From: an uncultured Eubacteriales bacterium
GTDB taxonomy: Bacteria > Bacillota > Clostridia > UBA1381 > UBA9506
Direction: 5' to 3'
NCBI GenBank assembly: GCA_902478395.1
Contig: CABSKZ010000014.1
Location: 1-19,713 of the forward strand
DNA: 19,713 bases
Shown here: piece after piece, positions 15,583 through 19,713 of the stretch
How the letters are laid out: every line of letters begins with the position of its first letter
How positions within the stretch are numbered: the first letter of the stretch is position 1
Notes under the pieces: generated by a model
The model's input: the letters and a program-made list of their open reading frames with translations, nothing else
Told to the model about the DNA's origin: nothing
The model's database searches: none
Program-made: the position numbers and the translations under genes

Positions 15583-16533
15583 ATGATAACGGAAAAGCTG
15601 TGGAAAGACTGGAGGGCGGTCCAGCTCGAAAATGATGAGATTCGGGCGGTAATATTGCCAGAGCTGGGAGGCAAAATCGCATCTTTCTGCCTGAAGAAGA
15701 CGGATTTCGAGCTTCTGTTCCAAAACTGCGGGGAGTACAAAAGGCCTGAATTATATAGCCAATTTGCTAATTTTGACGCATCGGGATTTGACGATGCGTT
15801 TCCCTGTATTGACAGTGAAACCATACATATTGAAGGCCGGGAAATCAAATATCCAGACCACGGCGAGGTTTGGACGATGCCTTTTAACTACGAAATAAGC
15901 GGGGGAACCGTGGTGCTGAGCGGGAAAAGCCGCATACTTCCATACAGCTATCAAAAAGAAATCAATATCGATAGAAATAAAATGACGGTGAGATATGCAA
16001 TAGAAAATACCGGCAGTTATCCGTTTCCTTACATCTGGACGATGCATTGCCTGATTCGGTGTACGGAGGATATGCGTATCAGCCTCCCAGAGGAAGCAAA
16101 ATTTGTGGAAAACGTTATGGAGAGCCGTTATCTAGGCCCTGCGGGAAAGATACATGCATATCCCAAGACGACGGGCCTAAACGGCCAAGCCTTTTATCTT
16201 GACCGGGTTTTGCCAAGGAACGCGCTTAATTGTGAAAAATATTATGTTAGCGGGCGTGTACGGAAAGGCGAATGCGGGGTTTATTATCCGGGCCGCGGTG
16301 CGAATTTTACAATCAGCTATGACGCGCAAAAATTACCCTATTTGGGCTTTTGGGTGACCGAGGGAGGCTTTCGCGGAGACTATAACTGTGCGCTGGAGCC
16401 TTCGACCGGGTATTATGATTCTATCAGTATCGCGCGAAAAAACAATACATTGTCACAACTTGCACCAGGAGAGAAATTGAATTTTGAAATAAGCATGCAA
16501 TTAAGCCCGTTTGCCTCAGGTGCAAAAATGTAA
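15583..16533 (+). CDS. Aldose 1-epimerase/galactose-mutarotase-like protein
   Basis: A 316-residue cytoplasmic protein of the mutarotase-like superfamily, whose members interconvert sugar anomers or bind sugars. Supporting stretches are LPELGGKI (25-32), PDHGEVWTMPF with His93, IWTMHCLIR with His155, and CALEPSTGYYDS with Glu272. The late Glu and a mid-chain His are the expected acid/base pair of the superfamily, although I cannot align them with certainty. The ATG at 15583 has GGAGGTG (15570-15576) 6 bases upstream. It follows the DUF5107 gene by 36 bases and repeats that protein's N-terminal motif, so the pair probably acts on related sugars. It is not a canonical GalM; the true substrate is unknown. 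Confidence 0.8.
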   Translation: MITEKLWKDWRAVQLENDEIRAVILPELGGKIASFCLKKTDFELLFQNCGEYKRPELYSQFANFDASGFDDAFPCIDSETIHIEGREIKYPDHGEVWTMPFNYEISGGTVVLSGKSRILPYSYQKEINIDRNKMTVRYAIENTGSYPFPYIWTMHCLIRCTEDMRISLPEEAKFVENVMESRYLGPAGKIHAYPKTTGLNGQAFYLDRVLPRNALNCEKYYVSGRVRKGECGVYYPGRGANFTISYDAQKLPYLGFWVTEGGFRGDYNCALEPSTGYYDSISIARKNNTLSQLAPGEKLNFEISMQLSPFASGAKM

Positions 16534-16537
16534 AGAA

Positions 16538-16554
16538 AGTTGCGCTTTGGTAAA
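16538..16554 (+). promoter_or_regulatory. Candidate regulator-binding motif, copy 2
   Basis: AGTTGCGCTTTGGTAAA, 15 of 17 bases identical to 5792-5808. It begins 5 bases after the stop of the mutarotase-like gene and lies 90 bases upstream of the second shared box. Confidence 0.5.
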
Positions 16555-16627
16555 ACCGGTGCCGAAAATTCCACAAGGGCAGGGAATCAGGCGGTTCTGG
16601 GGTACTAAAAGGTTAAGGCTATATCAT

Positions 16628-16666
16628 TTTTGTTTATTGTGATTCACATTTTGGTTGTATTATAAT
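16628..16666 (+). promoter_or_regulatory. Promoter of the SLH surface operon with shared box
   Basis: TTGTGA (16637-16642) and a consensus TATAAT (16661-16666) are 18 bases apart. TTTTGTTTATTGT (16628-16640) then TTCAC (16643-16647) repeats the box in front of the transporter operon. No terminator is evident after the preceding gene, so some readthrough is possible. Confidence 0.6.
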
Positions 16667-16736
16667 AAGAACAGAAAAGGGCTAAGAGTATTCAACATTA
16701 TAAAATTAATTAAAGACTAAAGGGGTGCAATTAATT

Positions 16737-19397
16737 ATGAGAAAAAATCTCAGACGTATAGCGCTTATCACGATGCTTGTTTTTGCGGTGTCGCAGCTTG
16801 CGGTAGTGTTCGCGAAAGAGCCTGTGATAACAGACTATTCGCAGATAAGCCGCACACAGGAAGCCGTCGAGTATCTGGCGATGCTGGGTGTAATCGAAGG
16901 GGGGGAAGCGGCAGACTTCATGGGAAGCGGCCCGATCACAAAAGGAGAAGCCGCAAACCTGATTGTCAAATCGCTCGGAGCGCTGGAGGCAGCCCAACAG
17001 ATGGAGCCTTACAACGGATTCAGCGATTTGTCGCTAAGCCACAAGTATGCGAGTGTCGTCACCTATGCGGTTCATAACGGCATCTTGTCAGGCGAATCGG
17101 CATCTACGCTTGGCCTGGATAAAAATATTACACTTGAACAGGCTGCTAAAATGCTGGTGTGCGGCTTGGGTTATGGCCCCCGTGCCCAAATGGCGGGCGG
17201 TTATCCGGCCGGTTATTTGAGCCAGGCGAATACGCTTAAGCTGCTGCAGGGCGTTGAGGAAGGACAGGACGGCTTTCTTTCGAGAGCTGCGTTTTCCAGA
17301 ATGCTCTACAACGCTTTTAAAGTACCGGTATTCCAGTTAAATTCTATAACCGATGAAGGGGACATCTATCAAAGCTATAGCGGCGAAACGTTGGAATACG
17401 AGTATTTAAAAGCTTACGATTTGGTGATTGCCGAGGGAATTGTCGAGGCCAGCGAACGCACAACCATAATGAGCACGATGAGCCTGAAGGACGGCGCAGT
17501 TATCGTGGGCGGAGTTAAGCTTGATGCAGACGGCTCGAAAATTGGAGATTACATTGGCTATCGCGTCCAGTATGTTGCAAAACAAGCCGAGGATGACGCA
17601 GTTGGAAGCGTGACCGGTTTCCGGATTACCAATAAAAACGTGGTTACATATTTGGATAAAAACTGTGACGCGGTTTATGTAAACGGTAAAATTGAATATT
17701 ATGATGAAGAAACGGGAAGAACGGAAGAGATTGAATTAAGCCCAAATGCGGCATTTGTTTATAACAACCGTATGCTCACTTCTGTCCCGAGTGAAAAGCT
17801 AGACTTCGGTGACGGGAATGTAACGGTGATCGACAATGACAATGATGACCGGGCAGATGTTGTTTCCTGGACGAAATCGCAGAGCTTTACGGTTAGTGGC
17901 ATCAGCGAAGCCAATGAGATGATCTATCTTGCCGACGACACTTTCAACGGCAATGCCTCAATCGATATGCGTGAGAGAAAGAATGATAACAAGACCATTG
18001 TCGTTAGAACGGTTGACGGCAAAGCGGCGGACTGGCATAAAATCCAGCCTGAATCTGCTATTTCCATCATTGAGTCGGAGGATAAGCTTTATCTTGAGAT
18101 CATTCTGCTTCCGGATCCGATTTCTGGAGTAGCCAGCGAGATAGAATCAGGAAAATGGCTGAAGATAGAAGACAAGGTATACAACACAACAAGCCAGCTT
18201 GGCGAAGTTAAGCTCAATAAATGGGGACACTTCTATATAAATGAAAACGGCGATATCTTTAAATTTGAAAGTGTAAACTCGGAGTATGTGTATCTTATCA
18301 GCAAAAACCAGTCGTCTGGCCTTGGCGGAGACATGAAGATAAAGATATACAGCAATGATACTGGCCTAAATGTGTATGAGGTAGGAGACCGAATTAATGT
18401 CGATGGTGTTTCCTATAACACAGGGAAGGATGCCTTCAGCGCAATACCGGAAGCGGCAGTGGTTAGCCTGACTATTGGAGGCAATGGAAAGGTCAAAACA
18501 ATCACCTCTGCAAACCCATACGGCGGCAGGCGGGAGCGCACCTATTGCAAATACGCGCACGCGTTTAACGACCCGAACGACCCCAACGAATCTGATGTGC
18601 CGTTTAAATTTAACAAGGATACGATGTTCTTTGTAGTTCCATCAAACATGAGTGATGAGGACTTCGGAGCAATCCCTGACTATAAAGACGGCGATGTTTA
18701 TGATACCCAAGCCTTTGAGCTTGATCCGGACACGGATTTCGTAAAGGCACTTGTTATAACGGTTGATACAGACGATTTCTCAAATTCTACAATCGGGATA
18801 GAATCGACGGTTGGTATCGTCAGTGAAATTACGAAAGTTTTGGATGAAGATGAGCAGGCAACCTACCAGATTAAAGGATTTGCCGAGGGAGAAGAATTCG
18901 TTTATACCGCAGGGCAGTATTCGGATGTATTCAATGTCATGGCTATCCTGCAGGAGGGCGATGTCATCCGGTTCAATAAAAACTATTCCGACCAGATTGT
19001 AAAGGTTGAGAAAGTTGTATCGCTCAAAGACCAGCAGAATCCCATTCTTCCTGACAGCCAGGGAACATTCCAGTCCTTCTATGGCAACGTAATGATTCTC
19101 AGAAAGTCGGTAATTACAAACCTTTCGAAGTATCTGCGCCACCAGCTGCAGGTCAGCGCGAACAAGAGCTATAATGACATGATGACAGTAGAAATTTATG
19201 CGGATACAAAGAATACGGAAAACGATACGTATGAGTTTAATGACTATTACATTTACGACAGGTCTGGAAAAGGGAAGATTACGCCCGCAAGCATCGACGA
19301 TATTGTCACCTTTACACAGAATCCCCTGAATCCGTCCAATGTATTCATTGAACAGTCCACGCTGGGCACGCAGCTCGTGGTTATCGTGAAAGACTAG
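16737..19397 (+). CDS. Exported S-layer-homology (SLH) domain surface protein
   Basis: An 886-residue exported protein. The N-terminus is a signal peptide (basic start, hydrophobic core, VVFA then Lys27). Three SLH-type repeats follow: about 33-88 (AVEYLAMLGVIEGG), 94-145 (FSDLSLSHKYASVVTYAVHNGILSG) and 157-197. SLH domains anchor proteins to secondary cell-wall polymers, so it should sit on the cell surface. The remaining 690 residues are rich in acidic residues and beta-type strands with several small barrel-like segments, and I recognise no enzyme domain. The ATG at 16737 is preceded by AGGGGTG (16721-16727); an in-frame GTG at 16725 lies within that site. The next gene follows by 28 bases with a strong ribosome site. 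The likely role is a wall-bound scaffold or binding protein; its promoter elements match those of the sugar transporter. Confidence 0.85.
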   Translation: MRKNLRRIALITMLVFAVSQLAVVFAKEPVITDYSQISRTQEAVEYLAMLGVIEGGEAADFMGSGPITKGEAANLIVKSLGALEAAQQMEPYNGFSDLSLSHKYASVVTYAVHNGILSGESASTLGLDKNITLEQAAKMLVCGLGYGPRAQMAGGYPAGYLSQANTLKLLQGVEEGQDGFLSRAAFSRMLYNAFKVPVFQLNSITDEGDIYQSYSGETLEYEYLKAYDLVIAEGIVEASERTTIMSTMSLKDGAVIVGGVKLDADGSKIGDYIGYRVQYVAKQAEDDAVGSVTGFRITNKNVVTYLDKNCDAVYVNGKIEYYDEETGRTEEIELSPNAAFVYNNRMLTSVPSEKLDFGDGNVTVIDNDNDDRADVVSWTKSQSFTVSGISEANEMIYLADDTFNGNASIDMRERKNDNKTIVVRTVDGKAADWHKIQPESAISIIESEDKLYLEIILLPDPISGVASEIESGKWLKIEDKVYNTTSQLGEVKLNKWGHFYINENGDIFKFESVNSEYVYLISKNQSSGLGGDMKIKIYSNDTGLNVYEVGDRINVDGVSYNTGKDAFSAIPEAAVVSLTIGGNGKVKTITSANPYGGRRERTYCKYAHAFNDPNDPNESDVPFKFNKDTMFFVVPSNMSDEDFGAIPDYKDGDVYDTQAFELDPDTDFVKALVITVDTDDFSNSTIGIESTVGIVSEITKVLDEDEQATYQIKGFAEGEEFVYTAGQYSDVFNVMAILQEGDVIRFNKNYSDQIVKVEKVVSLKDQQNPILPDSQGTFQSFYGNVMILRKSVITNLSKYLRHQLQVSANKSYNDMMTVEIYADTKNTENDTYEFNDYYIYDRSGKGKITPASIDDIVTFTQNPLNPSNVFIEQSTLGTQLVVIVKD

Positions 19398-19425
19398 TTT
19401 CCCGCTCTTGAAGGAGGGTAAAGAG

Positions 19426-19713
19426 ATGAAGTTTCAATCAAAACTAATATCGCTGGCAATTGTCCTGACGATGTGTGTTCCATATTTCGGTTCGCTTCCC
19501 GCATTGGCAATCCCGTATGATTTAATGGCGCAGGATGTGGTCAGTGTACGTGACAACGGCAGTATCGGAACACTTAACGCCAATACCGCGGTTGTAGACA
19601 GCAGGTCCGGGGATGTAAAACGCATGTTCTTCATGCGTATGGATTTTTCCGAATATAAAGATAATTTAGATTATCTGAATTCTATAAAGCTGCAATTGAC
19701 AACACATGGCGAT
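19426..19713 (+). CDS. Exported protein, probably DNRLRE (CBM96)-type, cut by the window end
   Basis: The first 96 codons of a gene that runs past the right edge. AGGAGGG (19412-19418) lies 7 bases before the ATG. Residues 1-29 form a signal peptide (KLISLAIVLTMC core, ending PALA). The mature start has DVVSVRDNGS then RMFFMRMDFSEYKDNLDYL and SIKLQLTTHG. This layout of a variable beta strand, then RFDLS-like and I.SAKLRL-like strands, is typical of DNRLRE-type carbohydrate-binding modules. It follows the SLH gene by 28 bases and is probably secreted together with it. The size and any catalytic domain are unknown because the rest is outside the window. Confidence 0.65.
   Translation, partial: MKFQSKLISLAIVLTMCVPYFGSLPALAIPYDLMAQDVVSVRDNGSIGTLNANTAVVDSRSGDVKRMFFMRMDFSEYKDNLDYLNSIKLQLTTHGD

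Overview
The window looks like the chromosome of an anaerobic, probably uncultured Clostridia-type Bacillota. The reasons are the strong AGGAGG-like ribosome sites, the S-layer-homology surface protein, the LplA/LplB/LplC-type sugar ABC transporter with no ATPase gene beside it, moderate G+C, and tight operons with GTG and TTG starts. No rRNA, tRNA, CRISPR array, transposase or phage gene is visible. The order and species cannot be fixed from this sequence.

Layout. (1) 1-1306, plus strand: a terminator of an off-window gene, then a GH88-type unsaturated glucuronyl hydrolase. (2) 1340-1450: two strong perfect hairpins between convergent genes. (3) 1478-5548, minus strand: an operon with a good promoter at about 5659-5687, a possible small leader ORF, a HAD-family phosphatase and a GH38-like protein whose nucleophile position holds Phe instead of Asp. 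(4) 5577-5952: divergent control region. (5) 5953-11990, plus strand: an operon of sugar-binding lipoprotein, two permeases, a second GH88 hydrolase and a 463-residue protein of unassigned family that resembles (alpha/alpha)6-barrel glycosidases. (6) 12229-16533: a DUF5107-plus-TPR protein and a small galactose-mutarotase-like protein whose N-terminal motif echoes that of DUF5107. (7) 16737-19713: an exported SLH-domain surface protein and the start of a second exported protein, probably of the DNRLRE (CBM96) type, cut by the window end.

Taken together this is a carbohydrate-use locus for a uronic-acid-containing glycan. Oligosaccharides would be captured by the lipoprotein and imported by the permeases, powered by an ATPase encoded elsewhere (MsmX-like, inferred). 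The two cytoplasmic GH88 enzymes would then remove the unsaturated uronic acid left by a polysaccharide lyase. No lyase is encoded here, so the first cut is made elsewhere or by another organism. The GH38-like, HAD, unassigned barrel, DUF5107 and mutarotase-like proteins would handle the remaining sugars, but their substrates cannot be read from the sequence.

The most notable observations are two. First, two separate promoters, one for the transporter operon and one for the SLH surface operon, share a two-part motif with almost the same internal spacing (88 and 90 bp), which suggests one regulator for capture, import and cell surface. Second, the GH38 homologue has lost the conserved nucleophile yet keeps the other expected zinc-site residues.
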